A stretch of DNA of 47,237 bases, from positions 1-47,237 of the forward strand of contig MGUA01000019.1 in the NCBI GenBank assembly GCA_001799735.1, given 5' to 3'. The notes below the pieces were generated by a model. That model did not search any database. It was not told where the DNA came from and saw nothing but the letters and a program-made list of their open reading frames with translations. Every line of letters begins with the position of its first letter. The first letter of the stretch is position 1. Below are positions 23,720-31,972 of the stretch, piece by piece. This DNA is from Elusimicrobia bacterium GWB2_63_22. Lineage in GTDB: Bacteria > Elusimicrobiota > Elusimicrobia > Elusimicrobiales > UBA9959. Both the position numbers and the translations under genes were made by a program.

Positions 23720-25452
23720 CAGTCCTCCAGGCGGTTCTCGGTCTGCGGCTTGCCGGGGGCGCGCCGCGCGGCGTCCTGCTGCTGCGCCGCGGCCTTTTCG
23801 CGTTCTTTCATCATTTCCAGTATCTGGCGGCTCTTTTCTTTGGCCTCGTTCTTCTTCCTTTCCTGCTCTTTCTGCTTGTCCTGCTCTTTCTTCTGCTGGT
23901 CCTGCTGCTGCTTGTCCTTGCCTTCGCCGCCGGCCTTGTCGTCTTTCTTGTCAGAGCCTTTGTCGTCCTTCTTGTCCTTGTCGTCCTTGCCGCCGCCGCT
24001 GCAGGAATTCTTCTTCTTCTGCTCCAGCGCCTTCTGCAGGTTGAACTTGGCGTTCTCGTCGTCGGGGGCCAGGGCCAGCGACTTGCGGTAATTCGCTATC
24101 GCGCCGGCCAGGTCGCCGGCCTTAAAGGCGGCGTTGCCGCGGTTATAATGGGCGCGCGCCGCCACCTTGGGGGAGGCCGCGGCCTGCTCAAAGGCCTCGC
24201 CGGCCTTGGCGTAATCCTCCATGCGGTAGTAGGCATCTCCCTGGTTGAAGGTTATCCGCTTGTCGGCGGGGGCCTTGGCGGCGGCCCTGGAATAATGTTC
24301 GGAGGCCTTGGGCCAGTCGCCCTTCTTGTAGGCGGAGTTGCCCTTGCGCGCCTCGGCCGCCCCCCCCGCCGCCGAGGCGGCGGAGGCCAGCAGCAGCGCG
24401 GCCGCGAAGACCGCGGCCCTCCCGCCTGCCTTGCGGGAAAATCTGAATTCCAGCTTGAGCCCCTTCTCCATAAGCAGTAATTCTATCAAAAGGAGGAGCA
24501 GGGCCACAGCCAGCGGCCACTGGTAGCGGTTCTTGAAGCTGGCGCGGCCCTTGCCCTTGCTGCCCTCCAGCTCCAGCGCGCCCACGGCGCCGCGCACCTC
24601 CTCGGCGGCCGCGTCGGGCCCCGAGTAGCGCAGGAAAGCCGCCCCGGTTTTGCTGGCGATCTTGATGAGGGTGTTCTCGTCCAGGCGGGTCACCACGGTC
24701 TTGCCGGCCCGGTCCTTCTTGTACTCCATGGTGTTGCCGGCGGAATCCGTCATGGGCACCAGCTCGCCGTCGGGGCTGCCGATGCCTATGGTGAAGATCT
24801 TGAGCTTCTGTTCGGCGGCGGTCTTAAGCGCGGTGTCCAGGCCGGCGGAGTGGTCCTCCCCGTCCGTGATAAGGACCATCACCTTCTGCCCGCCGTAGCG
24901 AGACAGCATGTTGAGCACGGTGTCTATGGCGATGGAGAAATCCGTGCCCTGCGACGGCAGCATGCCGGGGGTCATGGACGAGGAGAAATAGGTGATGGCC
25001 TCCAGGTCGGTGGTGAGCGGGCACTGCACGTAGGCGTCGCCCGCGAAGGCCACCACGCCTATGCGGTAATCGGCGAACTTCTCGGCGATGGCGCCCAGCA
25101 GCAGGCGGGCGTTGGCCAGGCGGTTGGGCTTGAAGTCCCTGGCCCCCATGGACAGCGAGACGTCCACGGCGATGACGATGTTGCCCTTGAGGTCGGTGAC
25201 GGGAGAAAGCTCCGCCCCCCACTGCGGGCCGGCGGCGGCCAGCGCGGCCAGCCCGACGGCGGTAATGAACAGGATCCCCCGCAGGCGCCTGCGCGCGGCC
25301 GGGGCGCCGGAGGTGAGCCGCTCGAAAGAGTCGCCGAAGATCAGGCACGCCGCCGCCTGGCGCGACGCCTCCGCCTTGTAGCGGAACAGCAGCAGCAGCG
25401 CGAAGCCGGCGGCCAGCCAGACGAGCGCGAGCGGGTAGCGGAACAGTTCCAT
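23716..25452 (-). CDS. batB: BatB-BatC fusion: von Willebrand A domain plus TPR
   Basis: The 578-aa product joins two Bat proteins that are separate genes in many bacteria. Residues 1-330 are BatB: two N-terminal membrane segments, a vWA domain with the metal-site motif DVSLSMG and ITDGEDHS, then a further membrane helix (WPLAVALLLLLIELLLM). A second hydrophobic stretch (AAVFAAALLLASAASAAGG) looks like a former BatC signal peptide. Residues about 360-480 are TPR repeats (ARKGNSAYKKGDWPKASEHYSRAA; AHYNRGNAAFKAGDLAGAIANYRKSL). The rest, about 480-560, is a very charged Lys/Asp/Glu/Gln tail. It starts with a one-base overlap with batA (TGATG). Confidence 0.9.
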   Translation of the reverse strand: MELFRYPLALVWLAAGFALLLLFRYKAEASRQAAACLIFGDSFERLTSGAPAARRRLRGILFITAVGLAALAAAGPQWGAELSPVTDLKGNIVIAVDVSLSMGARDFKPNRLANARLLLGAIAEKFADYRIGVVAFAGDAYVQCPLTTDLEAITYFSSSMTPGMLPSQGTDFSIAIDTVLNMLSRYGGQKVMVLITDGEDHSAGLDTALKTAAEQKLKIFTIGIGSPDGELVPMTDSAGNTMEYKKDRAGKTVVTRLDENTLIKIASKTGAAFLRYSGPDAAAEEVRGAVGALELEGSKGKGRASFKNRYQWPLAVALLLLLIELLLMEKGLKLEFRFSRKAGGRAAVFAAALLLASAASAAGGAAEARKGNSAYKKGDWPKASEHYSRAAAKAPADKRITFNQGDAYYRMEDYAKAGEAFEQAAASPKVAARAHYNRGNAAFKAGDLAGAIANYRKSLALAPDDENAKFNLQKALEQKKKNSCSGGGKDDKDKKDDKGSDKKDDKAGGEGKDKQQQDQQKKEQDKQKEQERKKNEAKEKSRQILEMMKEREKAAAQQQDAARRAPGKPQTENRLEDW

Positions 25453-26438
25453 CAGGGCACCGTCCTGAAATAGGTCCGTTCCAGCAGGAACAGCAGCGCC
25501 AGCAGCAGCAGTGCCGGGACCAGGAAATATTCGTACTTGTCCGAGTAGTCCGTGTAGCTCTTGGCCTCGAATCTGGTGGTCTCCAGGGCGTTTATGCGGG
25601 AGTAGATCTTCTCCAGTTCCAGGTAGTTCTTCGCCCGGTAGAACTCGCCGCCGGTCAGGGCGGCTATCTCGCGCAGGGTCGGCTCGTCTAGGTCCTCGTC
25701 GATGTAGACTACCGGCTGGGCCGGGTCGCCGGTGGGCACCTGGGCCTGGCCTTTGCCCGCCGTGCCGATGGTGTAGACCTTTATGTCGTAGGCGGCGGCG
25801 GTCCGGGCCGCCAGCGCCATGTCGGTCACCAGGCCCACGTTGGAGCGGCCGTCGGTGAGCAGGATGATGACCTTGCTCTTGGCCTTGCTGTCTTTCAGGT
25901 GGTTGACCGAGGTGACGATGGCGTCGCCGACCGCCGTGCCGTCGGCGCGCGTCATGCCCATGGAGATGCTGTCTATCAGGTCGAAGACCGACTGGTAGTC
26001 CAGGGTGAGCGGGCAGGTGAGCATGGCGAGGCCGCCGAAAACGGTGACGCCGATGCGGTCGTTGGCGCGCTTCTTTACGAAATCCGTCGCGGCCGACTTG
26101 GCGGCGTCCAGGCGGTTGTAGGGGGCGAAATCCATGGCGGCCATGCTGAGCGACGTGTCGATGGTCAGCATGATGTCTATGCCTTCCGCCGGCGGCACTT
26201 CGCCGCGGCTGGCCTTCTGCGGGCGGGCCAGGGCCAGGATGATGAGCGAGATGGCCAGCACCCTGCCCCAGAAAGGCAGGTAGCGGAAGAGCCGGGAGCG
26301 CAGGCTGTCCCGGGGTGGCAGCGGCGCGGTAACCCCGGCCGAATGCAGGCGGCGGTGGCGCTGGGCCCAGGCCAGGCCGGCCAGCACGCCGGCCAGCGGC
26401 ATCAGCAGCAGGATCCAGGGGTGCTTGAAGAGGTTCAC
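25452..26438 (-). CDS. batA: BatA: membrane von Willebrand A protein
   Basis: The 328-aa protein has membrane segments at the N-terminus (WILLLMPLAGVLAGLAWA; LPFWGRVLAISLIILALA) and C-terminus (YFLVPALLLLALLFLL) around a vWA domain with the MIDAS motif TIDTSLSM and the distal ILLTDGRSN. This is the BatA arrangement, with the vWA domain facing the periplasm and likely forming a hetero-complex with the BatB half of the next gene. The start overlaps the stop of the preceding gene by four bases. Confidence 0.9.
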   Translation of the reverse strand: MNLFKHPWILLLMPLAGVLAGLAWAQRHRRLHSAGVTAPLPPRDSLRSRLFRYLPFWGRVLAISLIILALARPQKASRGEVPPAEGIDIMLTIDTSLSMAAMDFAPYNRLDAAKSAATDFVKKRANDRIGVTVFGGLAMLTCPLTLDYQSVFDLIDSISMGMTRADGTAVGDAIVTSVNHLKDSKAKSKVIILLTDGRSNVGLVTDMALAARTAAAYDIKVYTIGTAGKGQAQVPTGDPAQPVVYIDEDLDEPTLREIAALTGGEFYRAKNYLELEKIYSRINALETTRFEAKSYTDYSDKYEYFLVPALLLLALLFLLERTYFRTVP

Positions 26439-27385
26439 GGTTTGTACCCCGACTGGGACTGGGCCGTGGTCACTACTTTGTCCACCACGGTCCTGGCGTT
26501 CTCGGCGGCGCGCGCGAAGTCCCCGAGCAGCTCCAGCAGATTCGCCGCGTCGGCGGCCGCGTCGCCCGGGTGGAGCTTGGCGAATTTAACCAGGTCCGCC
26601 TTGTGCAGGAATTCCCTGGCCCGCAGCGTGGTCTTTACGTCGGCGCCGGTGCGCTTGAGCTCCCGGGTCAGGTCGGCGGTGGTCATGAGCTCCGCGTCGA
26701 TGGCGAACTCTTCTCTGAGGTAGAGGCGCAGCACGTAGGTAAAACCGGTGTAGAGTTCCCGCATCTTGCCGGCGGCGGCCAGCGGGCTGGCGGCGAGCCG
26801 CTCCAGGCGCTCCCTGGCGCGCTGGTAGGGCGTGCGCGGGTCCTTCCAGTCCGCGTAGGCCGCTCCGGCGGCGCGGGCCGGGCGGAAGCGGCGGTACAGG
26901 AACACGGCCAGCAGGACAGCCAGCAGGCCCGCCAGCAGCCAGAGCCACGGGATATAGCGGAAGGGCGGGTAGATATCCTTGATGTCGCCTTCCGTCTTTT
27001 CAAAGATGGGCTTGATGTCGACCAGGAACGGCGGGCTTTTGGCCTGCAGGGAAGGCTTGTCCGCGGCGTAAAGCTCCCAGGTCACCGCCGGAAAGGTGCT
27101 CTGCCCGAGGGCGAAGGCCTTGGCCGCTATCTCGAAGGTGTCTATCTTCGCCCCCCCCGCCGCGGCTGAGTTGAGCCGGGAGAAGGAGAGCACCTCGAAC
27201 TCTTCCCCGCCGGCGGCGGCGGTGTCCGGGCGGATGGAATAATGCGCGGGGTAGGTGGCCTGCAGGTGCAGCTTGAACGGCGCGGCCAGCTTCACTTCGC
27301 CTTTAGGCAGCGTCAGCTTGAAAGAGACTTCCTCCGCGGCGGCGGCCGGGAGCGCGAGGAGCAGGAGGGCGAGGGCGGTCTTCAT
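26435..27385 (-). CDS. Bat-operon membrane protein of unknown name
   Basis: The 316-aa product has a signal peptide ([16 protein letters not shown]), a beta-rich periplasmic domain of about 120 residues (FKLTLPKGEVKLAAPFKLHL; TFEIAAKAFALGQSTFPAVTW), a membrane helix (IPWLWLLAGLLAVLLAVFLY) and a helical cytoplasmic domain (TPYQRARERLERLAA, then AGKMRELYTGFTYVLRLYL, LMTTADLTRELK). Proteins of this build stand between the DUF58 gene and batA in Bat-type operons. It has no catalytic motif. The frame continues further upstream in shadow of the DUF58 gene; the ATG at 27385 overlaps the DUF58 stop by four bases and begins the signal peptide. A run of eight G occurs in the coding strand at Gly codons near 27152-27159. 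Confidence 0.82.
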   Translation of the reverse strand: MKTALALLLLALPAAAAEEVSFKLTLPKGEVKLAAPFKLHLQATYPAHYSIRPDTAAAGGEEFEVLSFSRLNSAAAGGAKIDTFEIAAKAFALGQSTFPAVTWELYAADKPSLQAKSPPFLVDIKPIFEKTEGDIKDIYPPFRYIPWLWLLAGLLAVLLAVFLYRRFRPARAAGAAYADWKDPRTPYQRARERLERLAASPLAAAGKMRELYTGFTYVLRLYLREEFAIDAELMTTADLTRELKRTGADVKTTLRAREFLHKADLVKFAKLHPGDAAADAANLLELLGDFARAAENARTVVDKVVTTAQSQSGYKP

Positions 27386-28266
27386 AGCAGCTTGAACCTG
27401 CGGCGCTGGCGGAAGAATTTTTCCACCGGCCCGTGCACCGGCAGGGCGGGGTCCACGTCTATCCAGTCGGCGCCGGCGGAGCGCAGCACCGCTTCCATGG
27501 AGGCGCGCCGGGCGGCGGCCGCGGCTTCGTACGCGGCGCGGAAGGCGGGGCTGCCCAGGTCGGCGGTGAAGGCCGGCCCCCCCTCCAGCTGGTCCGTGAC
27601 CAGCAGGGCCTTGGCCTGCGGCAGCGACCGCTCGAAGCGGTCGGTGATCACTACGGGGATCAGGTCGTGGCGGCGGGCGGTGAGGCGCACTTCCTTGGTG
27701 TAATCCGGCGCGATGAAGTCCGAGATCAGGATGACGATGCCGCTGTGCTTCATCACGCGGTTGGCCATGCGCAGCGCCATCGCCACGTCGGTGCCGCGGC
27801 TTTTGGGCTGGTAGGCCAGCAGTTCGCGGATGATGCGCAGGCTGTGGTTCTTGCCCTTGCGGGGCGGGATGTAGAGCTCGGGCTTGTCGGAGAACAGCAG
27901 CAGGCCGCTCTTGTCCGAGTTCTTGAGCGCCGAGAAGGCGAACATGGCGGCCAGCTCCGCGGCGGCCTCGCTCTTGGGCTTGGCGCCGGAGCCGAAGGCC
28001 TGCGAGGCCGAGACGTCGCACATGATCATCAGCGTCAGCTCGCGCTCCTCGATGAAGCGCTTCACGAAAGGCTTGCCCGCCCGGGCGGTGACGTTCCAGT
28101 CTATAGAGCGGATGTCGTCGCCCGGCACGTACTCGCGCACTTCGGAGAACTCTATGCCGCGCCCTTTGAACACGCTCTGGTACTGGCCGGCGAAAGTTTC
28201 GCTGACCAGGCGGCCGGTCTTGATCTCTATCTGCCGGACCTTTTTTAGTAATTCAGCTGTGTTCAT
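27382..28266 (-). CDS. DUF58 protein of the MoxR-Bat operon
   Basis: The 294-aa cytoplasmic protein shows the DUF58 signature: QIEIKTGRLVSETFAGQYQSVFKGRG, EFSEVREYVPGDDIRSIDWNVTARAGKPFVKRF, then a vWA-like core (MIMCDVSASQAFGSG with the MIDAS-type DVSAS, and VILISDFIAPDY). DUF58 proteins are constant partners of MoxR ATPases and are thought to work with them in maturing or assembling protein complexes. The start is taken at 28266, with AGGA eight bases upstream; a second ATG six codons earlier lies at the edge of the palindromic element. The C-terminus (RQRRRFKLL) overlaps the next gene by four bases. Confidence 0.9.
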   Translation of the reverse strand: MNTAELLKKVRQIEIKTGRLVSETFAGQYQSVFKGRGIEFSEVREYVPGDDIRSIDWNVTARAGKPFVKRFIEERELTLMIMCDVSASQAFGSGAKPKSEAAAELAAMFAFSALKNSDKSGLLLFSDKPELYIPPRKGKNHSLRIIRELLAYQPKSRGTDVAMALRMANRVMKHSGIVILISDFIAPDYTKEVRLTARRHDLIPVVITDRFERSLPQAKALLVTDQLEGGPAFTADLGSPAFRAAYEAAAAARRASMEAVLRSAGADWIDVDPALPVHGPVEKFFRQRRRFKLL

Positions 28267-28280
28267 CGGTTTTTTTCCTG

Positions 28281-28349
28281 TCACGCCGGCGAAAGCCGGC
28301 GTCCAGGCATCAGTACTGGATCCCGGCTTCCGCCGGGATGACGGCGTGT
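28281..28349. repeat. REP/MITE-like cruciform element between moxR and the DUF58 gene
   Basis: Sixty-eight bases hold three perfect stems: CGCCGGC-GAAA-GCCGGCG (28284-28301), TCCAG/CTGGA (28302-28306 with 28316-28320) and ATCCCGGC/GCCGGGAT (28320-28339). The ends CACGCCG (28282-28288) and CGGCGTG (28342-28348) are inverted repeats enclosing all of it. The sequence, GTCATCCCGGCGGAAGCCGGG in reverse, belongs to a palindromic type met as dispersed extragenic repeats in many bacteria. It is directly inside the operon and touches the moxR stop (28352). Confidence 0.85.
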
Positions 28350-28351
28350 CC

Positions 28352-29341
<990 letters not shown>

Positions 29342-29368
29342 GTTGGATCCTTGTTTCTCAGGGGTTTT

Positions 29369-29392
29369 CCGGCGGTCCTGAGTAACCGCCGG
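29369..29392 (-). other. Stem-loop in the moxR leader
   Basis: CCGGCGGT (29369-29376) and ACCGCCGG (29385-29392) form a perfect 8-bp stem with an 8-base loop. It lies at the predicted 5' end of the operon mRNA, between the -10 and the moxR start, with no T-run. It may protect the mRNA 5' end or act weakly as a terminator for the convergent plus direction. Confidence 0.5.
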
Positions 29393-29401
29393 TCTTCCAA
29401 G

Positions 29402-29431
29402 ATTTTAAAAAATCCGGAAAAAAATTGTCAA
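29402..29431 (-). promoter_or_regulatory. Promoter of the moxR-bat-rpiB-tal operon
   Basis: On the minus strand TTGACA (rc 29426-29431) stands 18 bases from TAAAAT (rc 29402-29407), a full consensus -35 and a 5/6 -10. The spacer is T-rich. It lies just after the stop of the HEAT membrane gene and 60 bases before moxR, the best promoter match in the window. Confidence 0.75.
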
Positions 29432-29438
29432 GTCCGGG

Positions 29439-30062
29439 TTATTCTATGCGGAAGAGCGGCTTGTTCTCCATCTCGCGCAGCTGCTGCTCTTTGTGGGCTT
29501 CTATGTCCTGGCGGATGCGGTTGACGGCCTCGAGGGCCTTCAGGCGCACTTCTTCGTCGTAGTCTTCCATGGCGCGGTTGAGCGCGGGGATGGCGTCTTT
29601 ATTGGAGAAGGTGCCGATGGCCTCGACCGCCTTCAGGCGGGTCTCCCTGTCGTAGTCCTTAAGGGCTTCGCTGAGGAGGGCCAGGCTGAGCTTGCTCTTG
29701 TCCTTGGCCAGCATCTGGATGAGCTGCTGCTTTACGGAGATCTCGGTCTCGTTCTCGAAGAGGTTCTTGATCACGCCGGGGGCGCTCTCGTCCTGCAGCT
29801 GCCAGAGCAGCTCGGCGGAGGCGAAGCGCACCTTCTCGTTGGAGTCCTGCGTCAGCGAGCGCAGGGTCTTGAGGGTGGCCATGGAGAACTTTATCACGTA
29901 GGTCTTCTCCGGCTTCACCGGCAGCCCGGGGTCGGGCAGGGCGATGATCTGGTCTTTCTTGGCCATCTGGGCCATTTCTTTCTGCTTCACCTCGGTCTTG
30001 TGCTGGTTGACGAGGTAGTAGATGCCGGCGATGAAAATAAGCAGCAGCAGGAACCATTTCAT
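29439..30062 (-). CDS. Membrane-anchored HEAT-repeat protein
   Basis: The 207-aa product has one N-terminal membrane helix (WFLLLLIFIAGIYYLV, about residues 3-18), then a charged linker and about four HEAT repeats: FSMATLKTLRSLTQDSNEKVRFASAELL, LIQMLAKDKSKLSLALLSEAL, TRLKAVEAIGTFSNKDAIPALNRAM, and EEVRLKALEAVNRIRQ. It ends with a Gln/Glu-rich helix. The domain probably faces the periplasm and binds a protein. Its ATG overlaps the stop of the amidotransferase gene by four bases, so the two are made together. No enzyme function is visible. Confidence 0.88.
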   Translation of the reverse strand: MKWFLLLLIFIAGIYYLVNQHKTEVKQKEMAQMAKKDQIIALPDPGLPVKPEKTYVIKFSMATLKTLRSLTQDSNEKVRFASAELLWQLQDESAPGVIKNLFENETEISVKQQLIQMLAKDKSKLSLALLSEALKDYDRETRLKAVEAIGTFSNKDAIPALNRAMEDYDEEVRLKALEAVNRIRQDIEAHKEQQLREMENKPLFRIE

Positions 30063-30889
30063 AGTTTGATCCTCTTGAAAGAAACCTCAAGCCTGCCGGC
30101 CTTTACCGAGGCGGAGGCTATTTCGGGGTCGTTCATCTTGCGCCAGCCCGGGCCGCCGTCGGCCGGTTCGCTGGAAAAAACGAGGCGGGACTTTTCCCTG
30201 CGCCAGGCGATGCGCCCGTATTCCCAGCCCGGGGTAAGCAGGGCGCCCTTGCCCCCTTCCTTCCTGGGCTGGTAATGGCAGAGCACGGTGAGCGCGCCGG
30301 GCGAGGCCAGGAACATGTTGAGGCCGCGGTAGGGCGCGGGGCGGCCGGGGTACTTGCTCCGGCAGGAGATCCAGACGGTGCGGATCTCGTCGAGCGCCAT
30401 CTCCAGGGCCGCCTCGGGGGAGCCGTAGGCGTCGAGCATCTTCATGACCTGCCAGAACAGGACTTCGGAATCGTTGTCGCCCTTGACCTTGGCGGCGTAC
30501 TTGCCGAGCAGGCTGCGGATCTCGTCCTTGATAAAAAGCGTGCCGTTGTGCGCGAACAGGCAGCCGCCCGCCGCGAAGGGCTGGGTGTTGGCGCGGCCCA
30601 GCAGGCTCGCCCTGGGCAGCCCGGCCGGGTTGGACGCGGCGCGCAGGTGGCCGATCACCACGCCGGAGCGCGACGCCGCCGCGGCCGAAAATTTCTTGCT
30701 TTCCAGGCGGGCGGGCCGGGGGCTCTTGACCACCGCGGGCGCGCCGTTAAAAAAGCCGATCCCCCAGCCGTCGTCCTGGAAGCGGCCCTTAACGGCGTCG
30801 GCCTGGGCGAGCAGGCTTTTGGGGCCGCCGCACAGCAGATCGGAGCCGTTTTGCGGCCGGGTCGAAAGTATGGCTGTCATCCTGCACAT
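30059..30889 (-). CDS. Class II glutamine amidotransferase (YafJ/EgtC type)
   Basis: The 276-aa protein begins MCRMTAIL, so after removal of Met the catalytic Cys is N-terminal, as class II (Ntn) amidotransferases require; this decides the start at 30889, not the upstream ATG at 30907. Further marks are DDGWGIGFF (residues about 45-53), IGHLRAASNP (substrate Arg), CLFAHNGT (oxyanion Asn and Gly) and KGDNDSEVLFW. Such proteins hydrolyse glutamine or a related gamma-glutamyl amide; the acceptor or true substrate is unknown. The gene is divergent from the RDD gene, and its stop overlaps the membrane HEAT gene. Confidence 0.9.
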   Translation of the reverse strand: MCRMTAILSTRPQNGSDLLCGGPKSLLAQADAVKGRFQDDGWGIGFFNGAPAVVKSPRPARLESKKFSAAAASRSGVVIGHLRAASNPAGLPRASLLGRANTQPFAAGGCLFAHNGTLFIKDEIRSLLGKYAAKVKGDNDSEVLFWQVMKMLDAYGSPEAALEMALDEIRTVWISCRSKYPGRPAPYRGLNMFLASPGALTVLCHYQPRKEGGKGALLTPGWEYGRIAWRREKSRLVFSSEPADGGPGWRKMNDPEIASASVKAGRLEVSFKRIKL

Positions 30890-30897
30890 ATAGGCAT

Positions 30898-30926
30898 ATT
30901 TAAACAATTTTTGGCCGGGTATTCAA
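30898..30926 (-). promoter_or_regulatory. Candidate promoter of the amidotransferase-HEAT operon
   Basis: TTGAAT (rc 30921-30926), 17-base spacer, TTAAAT (rc 30898-30903): four of six matches in each hexamer. The -35 shares its bases with the -35 of the plus-strand promoter, so the two divergent promoters would compete. Confidence 0.5.
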
Positions 30927-30951
30927 ATACTTCGCAAAGTTTATATATAAT
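30922..30951 (+). promoter_or_regulatory. Candidate promoter of the RDD gene
   Basis: TTCAAA (30922-30927), 18-base spacer, TATAAT (30946-30951, perfect -10). The predicted start is about 40 bases before the RDD ATG. Confidence 0.65.
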
Positions 30952-30999
30952 GCTTTTACAAGGTTTCCCCGCAAGTCCTGAAAGAGAGGGGCCGCTATT

Positions 31000-31908
31000 A
31001 TGGAAAACAACGATTTCGAATTCAAGCCGCTGCCGCAGATCCCGGGCCTGACCGCCCCGCCCGAAGCCGACGTTGACGACGGGCCACGGCCGGAGGGCCC
31101 CGTGCCGGCGGGCTTTAACGAACGCTTCGTGGCCTACGTGATAGACGCGCTGCCGTTTGTGATGATGATCTACTGGACGCTCAAGCCGGCCATAAAGTCG
31201 GGCCTCGTGTCCCCCTCCTCCGGCGGGGAGCTGAAGTGGAAGCTGGTGTGGGTGGCCGCGTACGTCGTGTACGAGACCGTCTTCTCCAGCGGCGGGCGGG
31301 CCACGCTGGGCAAGTGGCTTATGAACATCCGCGTCCGCGCCGCCGACGGCGGGGACCTGTCCGTGGGCAAGGCCTTCATCCGGTCCGTCGCCTATTTCCT
31401 CAGCTCGGCCACGCTCAACCTGGGCTATATCCTGGCCCTCTTTACCAACAACAAACGCGCGCTGCACGACCTGGTGGCCGGCAGCCGGGTGGTCAGCATA
31501 AAGGAACGCGGCGACGTGGCCGCCGGGCTGGTGCTGGCGGTGTCCTGGGGCCTGATGGCCATCTTCCTGGGCTCCTGGCTCAATAAGACGGTGCTCCGCA
31601 TCACCCCTTCCGAAAAAAGGCAGATCGTGACCGCCCACCGCACCATCTCCAAGCTGGCCAAGCTGGAGGAGATCTATATGCAGCAGGAGGGCCGCTACAC
31701 CAACGACCTGAAAAAGCTGGCCGACCTGACCGGCAACGTCGGCGCCGTGCGCGCGGAACTTTACAAGACGCTGGAGCCGAACACGCTGGCCATCGCCTCT
31801 AACGGGCGCAGGTTCCAGATAACGGCCAAGGCGCGCAACTGGCGGCATACCGAGGTGCAGGTGTCCTCCAAGGTGGACGCCCCGCCCCCCCGCGAACTGA
31901 GGCCCTGA
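31000..31908 (+). CDS. RDD-family membrane protein with pilin-like C-terminal domain
   Basis: The 302-aa product starts with a proline-rich cytoplasmic segment, then an RDD domain (about residues 40-170): NERFVAYVIDALPFVMMIYW, GGRATLGKWLMNIRV, SVGKAFIRSVAYFLS, and RALHDLVAGSRVV. A further membrane helix (GLVLAVSWGLMAIFLGSWL) is followed by about 100 residues outside: AHRTISKLAKLEEIYMQQEGRYTNDLKKLADL and a short beta-rich part. This is like the helix and start of globular domain of minor pilin-type proteins, which carry 'E-x-x-Y-x-x-x-x-G-x-Y' at this place. Role unknown. GAGAGG precedes the ATG. A shared terminator follows at 31922-31960. Confidence 0.82.
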   Translation: MENNDFEFKPLPQIPGLTAPPEADVDDGPRPEGPVPAGFNERFVAYVIDALPFVMMIYWTLKPAIKSGLVSPSSGGELKWKLVWVAAYVVYETVFSSGGRATLGKWLMNIRVRAADGGDLSVGKAFIRSVAYFLSSATLNLGYILALFTNNKRALHDLVAGSRVVSIKERGDVAAGLVLAVSWGLMAIFLGSWLNKTVLRITPSEKRQIVTAHRTISKLAKLEEIYMQQEGRYTNDLKKLADLTGNVGAVRAELYKTLEPNTLAIASNGRRFQITAKARNWRHTEVQVSSKVDAPPPRELRP

Positions 31909-31921
31909 AGCTGCCGCCTCC

Positions 31922-31960
31922 AAAAGAAAAAGCCCCGCCTGCCGCGGGGCTTTTCTTTTT
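31922..31960. terminator. Bidirectional terminator between RDD and dksA genes
   Basis: AGCCCCGC (31931-31938), loop CTGCC, GCGGGGCT (31944-31951), with an A-rich flank on the left and TTTTCTTTTT on the right. It serves both converging genes. Confidence 0.92.
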
Positions 31961-31972
31961 ACGCCGGGGCGG

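Noticed and set aside
21950-24091. Plus-strand frame of 713 codons opposite batD/batB
   Set aside because: Low-complexity Gly/Arg/Val composition and full overlap with two clearly identified Bat genes; an antisense shadow.
24360-24367. G8 run in the coding strand of batB-batC as a phase-variation site
   Set aside because: It encodes Gly-Gly in a Gly/Ala-rich stretch; runs of seven or eight also occur at Gly codons in speE and the Bat-operon membrane protein, so it is explained by composition. Only the promoter run at 33839-33846 was kept.
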